A stretch of 64,000 nucleotides of DNA, taken from positions 21,948,001 to 22,012,000 of the forward strand of contig OU612068.1 in the NCBI GenBank assembly GCA_914767715.1. The letters are read 5' to 3'. The DNA is from Membranipora membranacea. Taxonomy: Eukaryota; Bryozoa; Gymnolaemata; Cheilostomatida; Membraniporidae. Position 1 is the stretch's first letter. The number at the start of each line of letters is the position of its first letter. Shown piece by piece: positions 11,175 to 20,989 of this stretch. The position numbers and the translations under genes are program-made. The notes under the pieces were generated by a model that was given only the letters and a program-made list of their open reading frames with translations, did no database searches and was not told where the DNA came from.

Positions 11175-11762
11175 GGGTCCGATCGCCTCTCTTTGCTCAT
11201 CCATCCCTCAAAGCTCACCAAGCAAAAACCACTTGCCAATGGTTGTTCTGGTCAATTGACATTGTACATCTAGTTCAGCCAAGTTTGTCTGTTTAAATTG
11301 CATGTTGCTAAAATGCTAAAGTAAAAAGATCCAACCTCTGCATCTTTAAGATCTTTGAGGGTATTGGGACAGGTGTGACACTAGGAAGGGGGGGGGGGTT
11401 GCAGCAGAACTCTAAAGGGGATTTCTTGCGGTATTGTTGTATTGTTTGGACATATTTTAGTACAAAAGGGTCCGATCATATCTTCTATGCTTATCCATCC
11501 CTCAAAGCTCACCAAGCAGAAACCACCTGCCAATAGTTGTTCTGGTTGTTTGACATTTGTCCATCTAGTTTAGCACAGATTGTCAGTTCAAATTACATGT
11601 TATTAAAAAAAAATAAAAAAAAAGATCTGTCCTCCGCATCTTCAAGATTATCGAGGGTATCGTGTTAAGGGCTCAGATCAGAAACTTGTGTTGGCAGCGG
11701 AACTCTAAAGGGGATTTTCCTCGGTTTTGAGGGTACAAATTATTTGGACATCTTTTAATACA
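11175..11762 (+). repeat. Two-copy tandem duplication, ~292-bp unit
   Basis: Copy 1 (about 11175-11467) and copy 2 (about 11468-11760) share GGGTCCGATC, ATCCATCCCTCAAAGCTCAC, AACTCTAAAGGGGATTT and TTTGGACAT blocks in the same order. Copy 1 contains an 11-base poly-G run. The foldback element is inserted at the end of copy 2. Confidence 0.85.
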
Positions 11763-11766
11763 TTAA

Positions 11767-12995
11767 GGTAGAGACACGGGGGTCAGCAAATATGGACTTT
11801 CTATACATCGCTGGAAAGCGAAATTTCAAAACAGGTTATATTTATTCTTTGAGACATAGCTCATCCTAGTTTTTGGTTGAAAATAATATTTGATGAGCCA
11901 AAAGTGGCTTTTTACGTCCATTCATATTGCGTGTGGTTTTTTAAATTTGAATATATAATGCAAAATTTTTCAGCACCAATTTAAGACAGTTAAAATTAAT
12001 AATTTTTTTTGCTTTCCTCCACTGGATTGCTGTTCAAATGAGACACATCCCAAATTTCAGCAGTATGCCATATGTATCAAGATCAGCATAAACCATCAAA
12101 GGTAGATACATTTCGTGTCATTTTTCCACAACGTCAAATATGCTGTCAAAAGGTCCAGCACAAAGGCCAGACAAAATCTTTTTGAAAATTCTCACATACG
12201 AAGCCGCTTTGTTTAAACATGATATAAACAGGAAATGACAACAGAATATAGCACTATGTATTAGTTTTCTCCGAATTGCACACACCAGAATGCCCAAAAC
12301 AGCCAATTTAAGGGGTTTTTTAAAGGTATTTTTTGGCATTCTGTGGTGCGCAATTCGGGCAAACTGATACGTAGTGCAAAATTCTGTTAGCATTTCCTGT
12401 TTCTACTATGCTTAATCAAAGCAGCTTTGTATGTGAGAATTTTCAAAACAAAATTTTCTGGCCTTAGTGCTGGTCCTTTTGACAGCATGTTTGACGTCAT
12501 GGAAAAAATGCCGCAAAATGTATCTACCTTTGATCGTCTATGCTGATCTTGACAAATTTTTTATACCGCTGAAATTTTGGGTGTGTGTCATTTAAACAGC
12601 AATAAGGTTGAAAATGGCAAAGAATTTGGCTCTTATATATTCAAACTGTCTCAAATGGCTGCTTAAAATTACGCTTTTGACCATCAAATTTAAAAAACCA
12701 CACGCATTATGACGTGACGTAAAAAGTAACTTTGGACTAATCAAATATCATTTTCAAACAAAAATTAGGATGAACTATGTCCCTAAGAATAAATATAACC
12801 TATTTTGAAATTTCTCGCAATCAATTTGGCTCAGCCATCCACTCTGCTAAAAGCAGCCTTTTCGGCCTCATTCCTCCGATAAAATGACGCAATATCATCC
12901 AATCATATTTTTGATGAGCTATTAATGACCAGTAGCTCGGCAACTTTCCAACGGTGTATAGAAAGTCCATATTTGCTGACCCCCGTGTCTCTACC
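11767..12995. mobile_element. Long foldback (palindromic) element flanked by TTAA
   Basis: The two ends are perfect inverted repeats for about 40 bp, starting GGTAGAGACACGGGGGTCAG, and both are bordered by TTAA (11763-11766 and 12996-12999). The inverted similarity continues through almost the whole element. The left arm is about 11767-12310 and the right arm about 12325-12995, meeting in a short spacer. Internal partners include GACACATCCCAAATTTCAGC on the left, matching the right arm near 12570-12590. The right arm has about 115 bp near its outer end (12825-12940) that the left arm lacks. No transposase is encoded. TTAA duplications are typical of piggyBac- and Kolobok-type mobilisation; RNA from this locus would fold into a long hairpin. 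Confidence 0.88.
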
Positions 12996-13166
12996 TTAAT
13001 ACATGTTTCTCGGCTTGTTCTGACTGATGTGAAGTTTTTGGAGTTCAGTTCACCCTACAATGCTGTGGATACTGAACAACAAGAGCAAAAAAGAACAAAG
13101 ACTAGGTGTGCGCTGAGCTTTTTTCTAGAGCATTAAGATCGCTCTACTTACAATAGGTCAATTTCT

Positions 13167-13680
13167 TGGGATTATCCAACATATTAAGCTTCCCTCAATA
13201 ATCTTCTGACATTGGTATATCGCTACATATGCCACCATTGGTTTCGTTACCCCTGCACAATTCCAATAATGTATATTTCATCATGAGAATTCCTGTTTCC
13301 TCCCCTGAAGCTAGAGTTCTTGGTGTCAACCGAGAGCAGTCAACCTTAGGATCGTGACCACATATGGTAATATGAGGTGATGTTTGACTGATAAGACTGA
13401 AAGTCCCTGAGTAACTTATCTTGTCTATCACCTTAATCCTGGGATTATCCAAGATATAACGCTGATCTGAATAATCTTCTGACACTGTTGTGTTTCTTTA
13501 TATGTCAACACTGGTTTTGTTACCCCTGCAAAGATTCGAATATTGTATATTTCATCATCTGAGTTCCGATTTCCTCTCCAGGAGCCAGAGTTCTTGGTGT
13601 CAATTGAGATCAGTCAACCTTAGGATAGTTACCATATATTATGGTCCATACGGTGATGCTTGAATAATGAGAGAATAATC
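13167..13680. repeat. Two-copy tandem duplication with coding-like minus-strand frame
   Basis: Copies at about 13167-13438 and 13439-13680 share GGGATTATCCAA, AATAATCTTCTGACA, GTTACCCCTGCA, TATATTTCATCAT, GAGTTCTTGGTGTCAA and CAGTCAACCTTAGGAT. The minus strand of copy 1 has an open frame (TPRTLASGEETGILMMKYT), and the equivalent part of copy 2 reads TPRTLAPGEEIGTQMMKYT before stopping. Conservation of the peptide suggests decayed duplicated exons, but I do not recognise the protein. Confidence 0.6.
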
Positions 13681-15535
13681 CGAGCGTGCTAGTTTAGTCT
13701 GGTTTAGTTTCCCACATAAGAATACTGCAGGTAATAGTAATATGCCCCTAAATTTAACGTTGTAAGCCTCATTCGCACCTTCACTGGTATACTTTTATGA
13801 CTAGGTCGAGCATACTCATTTTCAATATCTTGCTAAAATATATCATATGTTAAGTCGCAGTTCATGAGGGAAAACCACAGTTTTCCATGACTTTTGATAC
13901 AAATTTCCAAACTATAATCTGGTTATCAACCAGAGTTATTTGATAAAATCAGCAAGAATATATTTTACGCTTAAAACTAGATTACAGACTATAAGGTAAC
14001 TGACTTGTATGATTCGATGCTGCGTGACTAGTTGTATCGATTCAATCCATCAAATTTCGTTGGCTCATGAGATAAGGCAAAAATATATAACCATCCCCTC
14101 TGTTGGTTTCCCCCTAACTTTTAACGGTTGGCATGCTATTTATGATTCAGTTTTTAAGCTTGTTTAGTTTAAGACAATTGGAGGGAATCAGAAAATCTAA
14201 ACAGGAAAGTCCCCATCACATTCATCCATTTATGGTTTGTTCCAGCTTGGTTATTGTGGCATAGGAAACCTTGTGAAATATACATCACAACTTTGAATTG
14301 TTGACACCAAACATAACAGATCTGATTTCCTTTACAGGATTCCCTAAAAATTTTTGCGCTGTTGAACTCTTAAACTTGAACTTTCAACTCAGTAGAGAAT
14401 AATAACATCATCAGTCAGTACTCGTGTGTTAGCTATCTCTTAGCTGAAAGACAGCAGAATTTCAGGGTTCTATTCTTATGATGATCATATTTGCTGATGA
14501 CTGGATGTCTCAAATTTGATTGAATAATGATAAGGAGATGATGGAGTTTCAACAAATCCAGAAGCTGGAACTCCTTTCACTGGCCTGCTTGGTATAATCA
14601 AGGAGTAACAGCTACTCCTTAGTATAATTTCATTTCAATTAATATTCTTTGGAGCGTTTGCACAAGTGTATTGCCTCACCTCAGGTCCAGGTTCACTGTA
14701 CAGATTCTCTTCTTGCATATTTCAGGTTTCATTTGTTATTTCTCATTTTAACATCTCTCAAGTCAATATGAGATTAATTCATTAAACTCTCATTACCCGC
14801 TTTGCTAACATACCACGCTAAAACGTGTGACCCAAAGCTCAAGACACCTTTCTGTTTCAACTAAGTTCTAATTCATGATGTTAGAGCAGTGTAGGATTTT
14901 GTGCGACCACACAGTTCATGGATTTCATAGATCATGATGTGTCTATCCTCAACAAAATCACCTGAATGGAACCATTATAATATGAATGAGGCTTGTTGCT
15001 TTGCGTAGGAAATGACCCAAGCTACAATAGAATTTTATGGAATTTTAGGATCATTCGTACCTTTATCAATATAGTTTATGACTAGGTAGAGCAGCTTAAC
15101 TTGCAATTTATTGCAGGTATTTATACTATGCTGAGTAGCAGTTCATGACTGAAGCTTGAGGGTTCCCGGCCTAGGTGATGTAATTCCATTATATAACTTG
15201 AATGATAAATTACATCCACAATGGTGATTTTGGCAAATGAATATTAATTTACATACGGCACACGCTCAGAGCCATTCCGCTTCACTATAACAAGAAGATT
15301 CAAAAGAATGTGTTACAATAAATTGAGGAATAAAGTAGTTTATATTTTTCTCAATGAATTACTTGTTATCTGTAGCAATCTTGACCTTAGAGTTATGACC
15401 CTGCATTCCACCACAAAATTCTTATAATCGGGTCAACCCTTTTACCTTACACCTACACCAAATCTGAACCAGTGCCTCTAAATTGTTAACAAAGTTCCCA
15501 TTGTCGATCTTGATTTGCAAGAGCATTGCTGCAAA
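13681..15535. other. No gene seen; a diverged ~100-bp direct repeat
   Basis: The blocks near 13770-13870 and 15050-15150 share CATTCG-ACCTT, TATGACTAGGT-GAGCA and GCAGTTCATGA in the same order. They look like two old copies of a repeat. Otherwise no coding frame or RNA gene is apparent. Confidence 0.45.
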
Positions 15536-16286
15536 CAATGAACTCCCTCTCCCCCCAGAAAGAACAAAGGGGCAAAATTGACCAATCAGCAATAAGTATC
15601 ACTTGAGCTACGTCTGGGACATTTGTGAAAATAAAAATGGCAGCCAAGTGATGAAATCTTTACAGCACATTTGAAGGAAAATGGCTAATAATCCCTTATT
15701 CTAAATCTATGTGCTCACAACTTATAATTGTATGACAAGAAAAAATATTACCCTAGCAATATATATCATTATCACCTGGCCAGGACACATGGAAATCAAC
15801 CTAATGACCTTGTATATGTCAATGGATGAGTGAATTTTGTTGTATAATCCCTTAATTTCTCAAGAAAGTATATTTAAGATGGTCCCCATTTGATAGAGCA
15901 CATGTTGTGAATCTAATCCCATGTTTCAGTTCACCAAAACATTGTCTTAGTGAAGGGGTAACAAGCCTCATGAGCAAATAATTTCTTCAGAATAATTTGA
16001 AAAGCGATAATTCCACAATGAACACCTCCAGCCATATTGAATAAACAGACATGTGGTTTTTTTCATCAGTTATTTGATGGTGAGCCAATGAGAGTCAAGT
16101 ATTTTTGCTTTCACCTAGTGAAGATAGAAATGCTCAATGCTCATTGGCTATTCAATATTTACTATATGTCTGCATATCGATCTCAATGTAAGAGGCGGCC
16201 ATTTAAAAATGGTCTTTTGTCTAGGACATAACACTAAGCCATGCCCACAGTTTATATGTGACTTCCTGGGGAGAGGGAGTTCCTTG
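15536..16286. mobile_element. 751-bp internally deleted relative of the outer transposon
   Basis: The left end reads CAATGAACTCCCTCTCCC. The right end reads GGGAGAGGGAGTTCCTTG, its near inverse. Flanks are CTGCAAA (15529-15535) and CTGCAAG (16287-16293), a 7-bp duplication with one change. The left ~490 bp aligns along 5135-5640 (TTGACCAATCAGCAA, CCAAGTGATGAAATC, AATGGCTAATAA, TGATAGAGCACAT, CCAAAACATTGTC). The part from about 16047 aligns with 9941-10297 (AGACATGTGGTTTTTTT, GTCTAGGACAT, ACACTAAGCCA). It has no coding capacity. Confidence 0.82.
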
Positions 16287-16293
16287 CTGCAAG

Positions 16294-17050
16294 GTACTGA
16301 TCGGGCATTAACAGCACTCAGTCATTTATACACAGGCTTATAGAGGAAAGCCATCAAAAGTTCTAAAATTGTTAGCCTACACCTACAACAGATTTGAATG
16401 AATCCCCTGAATTGTATGATACTTACTTGGTAATCTTGGACTGATGCTACACAGAAATACGCTATCAAGAGAGAACTGTGTACAAGTATGATGATGCCTT
16501 TGATTGTGCATTCATTTGCATACTTTTCTGTCAATCAACATCACGAACAGTCTATCAAACTGACAGCCAGAACTTTCTTTGTCACTATTTTTCTCACTTC
16601 AAAAGACAAACTTGGACAAAGCAAAAGAGTATCATGGCAATTATCTCTGATTTATCTATTTGAAGATTCTATCTAATCGCAATGGTTGAATGCCAAGCAC
16701 AGTAACAGCGCTCTCCTTCAAGTTTGGATCACAACGATTCACATAACATGGTGATTGGTCTTGACCTTCCATTTTAAGTGTTATCAAAAATTGAATCACA
16801 CCTCAATTGTAGAGAAGCAATAATAAATTCCTGAGGAGGGAAGATCAGTCATAATACAAGCTTTGAGGAGAGATTTAATCCTATTGAATTAAATTTTGTG
16901 AAGTTTTATGAACTTTTGAAGTATCATCCCAGTAGTCACAATTTCGTAATGAAATATAGGAAAGTTCTAAATCTAGGGATGTTAAAATAAAAATTACAGA
17001 GGAAAAGTAAAAGCATTTCACCATGGAGATATCGGGTGTGAGCAAGTTTA
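16294..17050. other. No gene seen; upstream region of the small two-exon gene
   Basis: No convincing frame on either strand. The last few hundred bases are the 5' flank of the gene starting at 17141. Confidence 0.5.
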
Positions 17051-17055
17051 CCCAG

Positions 17056-17064
17056 TATATAAAG
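17056..17064 (+). promoter_or_regulatory. TATA box of the two-exon gene
   Basis: TATATAAAG begins 85 nt upstream of the ATG at 17141, which places a start site near 17086-17095. The inverted paralog has TATAAAAGG at almost the same distance from its ATG, which supports this as the real promoter. Confidence 0.7.
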
Positions 17065-17140
17065 CACCGCATCCTGTACAAGGCAGCCTAATTCATTCTT
17101 CATTCAGGTTGACTTCACTACCATTTCCTACGATCTAATC

Positions 17141-17533
17141 ATGATTCCCAAACTCTTCAAGCAAATCTTCAAGACTAAGAAATTCAACAAACCTGCAAAA
17201 GTTATTGTTTCCGAGGAACCTTCCATTCAAGAAATGGTGAGTACACTGTTTCTGTTTTCATTTATTTTATCTAAGGGGAATTCAGAGTAAGGGTTAATAT
17301 AAGTTTTGAGTTTAGAACTGTTGGCAAACTATTTTACCAATAAATACCATATATTTCACGTTCTTATCAAGTCATTATCTATATTTCAGGTTGTCGATGA
17401 GTTCCAATGTCTACAAAGACAGTGCACACGCCAGCTGAGAGCTCTTAACTTCAAGCTGAACAAACCTCTTGACTTAGAAAGAAAAAGGGCAAGGAAAGAA
17501 AGCTATATCAGAATAGCTAGCAAATACCAATAA
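17141..17533 (+). CDS. Small basic two-exon protein, 79 aa, unknown family
   Basis: Exon 1 is 17141-17236 (32 codons, ending GAAATG|GTGAGT). The intron is 153 nt with a TTTCAG acceptor. Exon 2 is 17390-17533 (47 codons plus TAA). The junction is phase 0. The N-terminus MIPKLFKQIFKTKKF is basic and amphipathic; exon 2 contains DEFQCLQRQCTRQLR and a Lys/Arg-rich KPLDLERKRARKESY. There is no signal peptide or membrane segment, and the protein is rich in Lys, Arg and Gln. A second copy in inverted orientation at 20385-20814 keeps the exon layout and 29 of 47 exon-2 residues by eye, so the frame has been under selection. A possible AATAAA lies at 17883. I do not recognise the family; a nucleic-acid-binding or peptide-like role would be a guess. 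Confidence 0.75.
17237..17389 (+). other. Intron of the two-exon gene
   Basis: Starts GTGAGTACAC and ends CTATATTTCAG. It separates codon 32 from codon 33 (phase 0). Confidence 0.75.
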
Positions 17534-17882
17534 AACTCATGGAGAACATCCTAAAAGAATTTTTCACACATTCTACATCCATCAACAAAACCTTCCAACT
17601 TTTACACAGTTCATATATTCATAAGCATATGCAATTTATTAATTCATGCTATAGGAGAGCTTATCAATTATTATGATTAAGCCATAACCAAACAGATATT
17701 TCTAGTGTGAAAAATGGTGTTATCTTGTTATTTATGTTTAAAATTGCTTTTATGAGTCCAATTCTCTTGAAAGGTTTTCATCAATGCTGTCATCTTTGAA
17801 TGTAAAATTTTTTCTATCCCTAACACAAAATTTATTTTATTTATTCCGATGCACTCACTTTTAACTTTGTATCAATACAAAA

Positions 17883-17888
17883 AATAAA
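17883..17888 (+). terminator. Candidate polyadenylation signal
   Basis: AATAAA lies 350 nt after the stop codon of the two-exon gene. AT-rich sequence makes chance matches likely. Confidence 0.3.
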
Positions 17889-17893
17889 CAAGA

Positions 17894-18845
17894 TAAACAA
17901 ATACATCACGTCATGAGGTTTCATTCAAACTATGGTGTAGGGTGTTGAAGACTTTAAAGCAAGATTATGAATATGAGTTATTGAATACTGTTGAATTACA
18001 AAACACCAACATGAACAAGTTTTTACTACCATATGAAAACAAAGTATGAATGAAGCAAAATGGTTTGAAATCATTTTCTCAAAGGCTGATTTTGAAAAAC
18101 ATTCTCATTGAATGAAGGTTTGGCCAACAAAGATAAAAAAAACGATACACTTAATTCATATGCCAAGAATAAAGGAACTGGTAACACAACATTTATTGGT
18201 TGTCATCAGCATTTACATTTTGGACTGATATAGTCACTCAGGGTGGCTATATTCTGAATTTGAGAAAAAAATTGTCATAAAGTTTTAATGATAGTTCATA
18301 GCGAACAGAATTAGAGTGAAATATTTGGCTAGATAGCAAAATTCTGTGTGCTAGAAACTGCATTGAATCCTAAGTCAGTCACACATAGACATATAGCTAT
18401 AAATAAATTTAGAGTCAGGGAACTTGTTTTCGAACTTCGCCAGCTGTCCTCCCAATATTAGACGGATGGTCAGATGTTGTTTATCATTGGTATTTGCCCA
18501 ATAATTTGTCAATCATAGATTCTCATTTTGATGAGGATCCTTTAGGGTGATGGCGTGAGAATGGTGATATTCCTCCTAAGGAACTTATGAAACTTAGAAG
18601 CCGCACCAAACTGAAGTACATCTCTGTAGTAATTAGAAGATTCAGACAAAGGTTAAAATAGTTACAGGATGATTGAAGTCGTTGTTCAGAGTATTTGACA
18701 TATCATTAAAGGGCCCCCGAGTATTTTACTGAAGACTGAATGTTTTAAAGTTGAAGAAAAGATGAAATGAAAAATCAATAGAAGATTTCAAGTAGACCGG
18801 GATTCAGTTCAACTACTTGTAGTCATCTACCCTGGTTGGGTATGT
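17894..18845. other. No gene or repeat recognised
   Basis: Short frames only; nothing that repeats elsewhere in the window was noticed. Confidence 0.4.
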
Positions 18846-18935
18846 TGGTTAGAACAGACAACTCTGCACAACAACAAACCAAAACCCATCACTTTTGAGA
18901 TCCCGGGTTCGAGTCCCACCGTGTGCACTGTTTGT
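18846..18935 (+). repeat. tRNA-derived (SINE-like) segment
   Basis: An A-box-like TTGGTTAGAACAGAC and a B-box GGTTCGAGTCCCACC are spaced about as in a tRNA gene. The arms do not pair into a full cloverleaf (the 3' CGTGTGCAC has no partner), so this is read as a SINE head or tRNA relic, not a working tRNA. Confidence 0.45.
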
Positions 18936-19562
18936 CTGAAAAAATGCCTTGCTGGCTCAGCTCTCTCAGGTGTTTAGGTACAATAGTTATATGTTCAGTC
19001 AAGTTGTTGTTTCGAAAAAATTTATTCTTAAGATTAGAGTTTTAAAATTGAAGATTGCTCTTTTTTACTCTAAAGAATTTGAAGACAGCATTGTGTGCTG
19101 GGAGCCCCATAAAATCTAGAACATATCCTGAAACTTGGAACCATATATGGCCAATCTCTCTTCACTGCATATACTGCTACAGCAAAACCAGAACGTTCTC
19201 CAGGGTCGTAGGAATTGACTCTGTGAACAGGTAAGACAGTGCTCAACCCTTTTTCCTTTACGAAAGCACACCTAAGTTCTCATCTTACAGGTATAGCAAA
19301 ATAGTTTATCCCCTCTTTTGGCCACAGCAGAATTTTTTGTTAATACTGGCTCCATTTCAAACATAGATCCAGAAAAATCATAAACCATACAATCATATTT
19401 TTCGTGCCACTTTTTTTAAAAGTCTTTTTTCTTATTTAATTGCAATTTTGAAATAACATTTGAAATATATATATTAAGAAAATAAACAGAACATTTTTCA
19501 TGTTTTCAAACCTCTTCAAATTCTATAAGATTTCTCAATAGCAGCACTGAGAACTAAGTAGC

Positions 19563-19632
19563 TCAGTGAGGCACTGTCTAAAGTAAATTTCTATTTGAAG
19601 GGGATGGACTCAAATCCCCATAACAGTGAGTT
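19563..19632 (+). repeat. tRNA-derived (SINE-like) segment
   Basis: The A-box-like GTAGCTCAGTGAGG is followed by the B-box-like GGACTCAAATCCCC at roughly tRNA spacing. No matched acceptor stem was found. Confidence 0.4.
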
Positions 19633-19849
19633 ATCATCTCATGTTCAAGTCATAGATAACTCCAATTTGTTTAGGTATGTTATATTGTTATCCTAAGCTT
19701 TGAGTCTTCTGGCTAGCAGTCAGCATATCAAGTTTGATAGCAGCCCTTTGCTGTAGGATCTTGTAATTATCATTTATTTATTTGTGATTTATGTGTTGAT
19801 AAGCCTCCGGTACAGGGAATTTGAGTTAAATATAACAAGTCTTATATCA

Positions 19850-20035
19850 TATGCATAGCGTAGCAGAGAAGGAAAATGAAGGCAAAGAGTTTTGTTAAAA
19901 GGTTACTTTTCCTAAAACAACTGGGAAAGCCAGTCAAATACTGTTAGGTTCATCATTATATTCCATATTTTATTTTTGTTTTGTAATAAAAAGCAAAGCT
20001 GTTTTTGTGAAAAATTAAAAACACATACTAACTAA
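19850..20035 (+). repeat. R1 repeat, partial copy
   Basis: Shares GTAGCAGAGAAGGAAAAT, TTTTGTTAAAAG and TATTCCATATTTTATTTTT-like blocks with 63190-63350, the 5' part of the R1 copy there. It ends next to the inverted LINE 3' fragment at 20047. Confidence 0.6.
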
Positions 20036-20046
20036 CAGTAAATTTT

Positions 20047-20193
20047 ATATTTATTTATTCAATTATTTTTGACAGGAAGTGCACATTTTAAAAGAAATAA
20101 CAGTTCAATCTCAACTAATATCATTGACTGCAACATTGGAGCAGCATTACAGTAATTATATATTGTAGAAAAGGCATATTTTTCTGTTTAACC
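20047..20193 (-). mobile_element. 5'-truncated copy of the LINE at 1422-4776
   Basis: The reverse complement reproduces the last ~145 bp of that element: CAGAAAAATATGCC, ATATAATTACTGTAATGCTG, TTGCAGT-AATGATATT, AAATGTGCACTTCCTGTCAA, and the AATAAATAAAT tail. Severe 5' truncation is normal for LINE insertion. Confidence 0.88.
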
Positions 20194-20256
20194 ATAAATA
20201 AAGTGTCATATCATAAGTTATAACAATCACAAGTATTATCATAACATGAAAATATT

Positions 20257-20281
20257 CATATATATATATATATATATATAT
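20257..20281. repeat. (AT)n dinucleotide repeat
   Basis: About twelve AT units. Confidence 0.9.
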
Positions 20282-20384
20282 GCTATGTTGAAAGCAAGCT
20301 TACAACCATGGGGAAGATAGGATATTGTTAATTTATAAAAAAACACAAATAGATATTATACCGAGATAGAGCTTTTGAAGAAAT

Positions 20385-20814
20385 TCACAAACTGGTATAT
20401 TTCTGAGATATTTTGTTGAAGCTTTCTTTTCTTGCCATCTTCCTTTTGTTATTCAGAGGTTTGTTGAGTTCAAAGTTGAACCATTTAAGCTGACGGCTGC
20501 ACTGCCGTTGTAGGCTTTGGAATTCTTCTGCAACCTGCAATATAGTTAAGACCTCAATAAACATTTGTTATAGGAAATAAAAAAGTAGCTTGAACTCATT
20601 TGTTATGACAACAAAAAATAAAAGATCTTATAAAACCTACATGTGATTGACTGCTATATACAAGGAATTCCACATTCTGAGAAACACTATAAGAAGAAAC
20701 CATCAAAGCAAACTCACCATTTCTTGAAAATGTTTTTCCCTGAAAAGCTACTGCTTCTGCTGCCTGACTGGCCTTCTTCGATTGGAACATTTCACTGAAG
20801 AGTTTGGATGCCAT
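20385..20814 (-). pseudogene. Inverted paralog of the two-exon gene, one-base frameshift
   Basis: On the minus strand exon 1 runs 20814-20718 (MASKLFSEMFQSKK..., ending GAAATG|GTGAGT). The intron is 183 nt, and exon 2 runs 20534-20385 (EEFQSLQRQCSRQLK, KPLNNKRKMARKESF, stop TGA). Start, splice sites and peptide match the gene at 17141-17533. Exon 1 is 97 nt, not 96, so with the conserved donor the frame is off by one. The extra base probably lies in the AAAAA or TTTT run just before the donor, where the other frame restores the shared QEM. This could be a recent pseudogene, a sequencing error in a homopolymer, or a gene using another donor. Confidence 0.72.
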
Positions 20815-20902
20815 AGTCACGTTCTCTAGCAACAGCCCAGTCTTGTCAAGAACCTTATGAATGACAAACTCAGGTAATGTGCCAGGATCTAGGCAAACCT
20901 CA

Positions 20903-20911
20903 CCTTTTATA
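20903..20911 (-). promoter_or_regulatory. TATA box of the inverted paralog
   Basis: TATAAAAGG on the minus strand, about 90-97 nt upstream of the ATG at 20814, mirroring the spacing at 17056. The promoter appears to have been duplicated with the gene. Confidence 0.55.
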
Positions 20912-20989
20912 TCATAAACTTGTTCACACCTCATGTTTATGCGAAAGAGAAGACATCTCATTATCTCAAATTTGACTCATAGTCAAAGC

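Noticed and set aside
12118-12393. 91-codon minus-strand gene
   Set aside because: It lies in the centre of the foldback element and the frame is not preserved in the other arm.
20596-20961. 121-codon minus-strand ORF as a single-exon gene
   Set aside because: It starts upstream of the TATA box of the paralog and reads through its exon 1 donor into the intron; the spliced model matching 17141-17533 explains it better.
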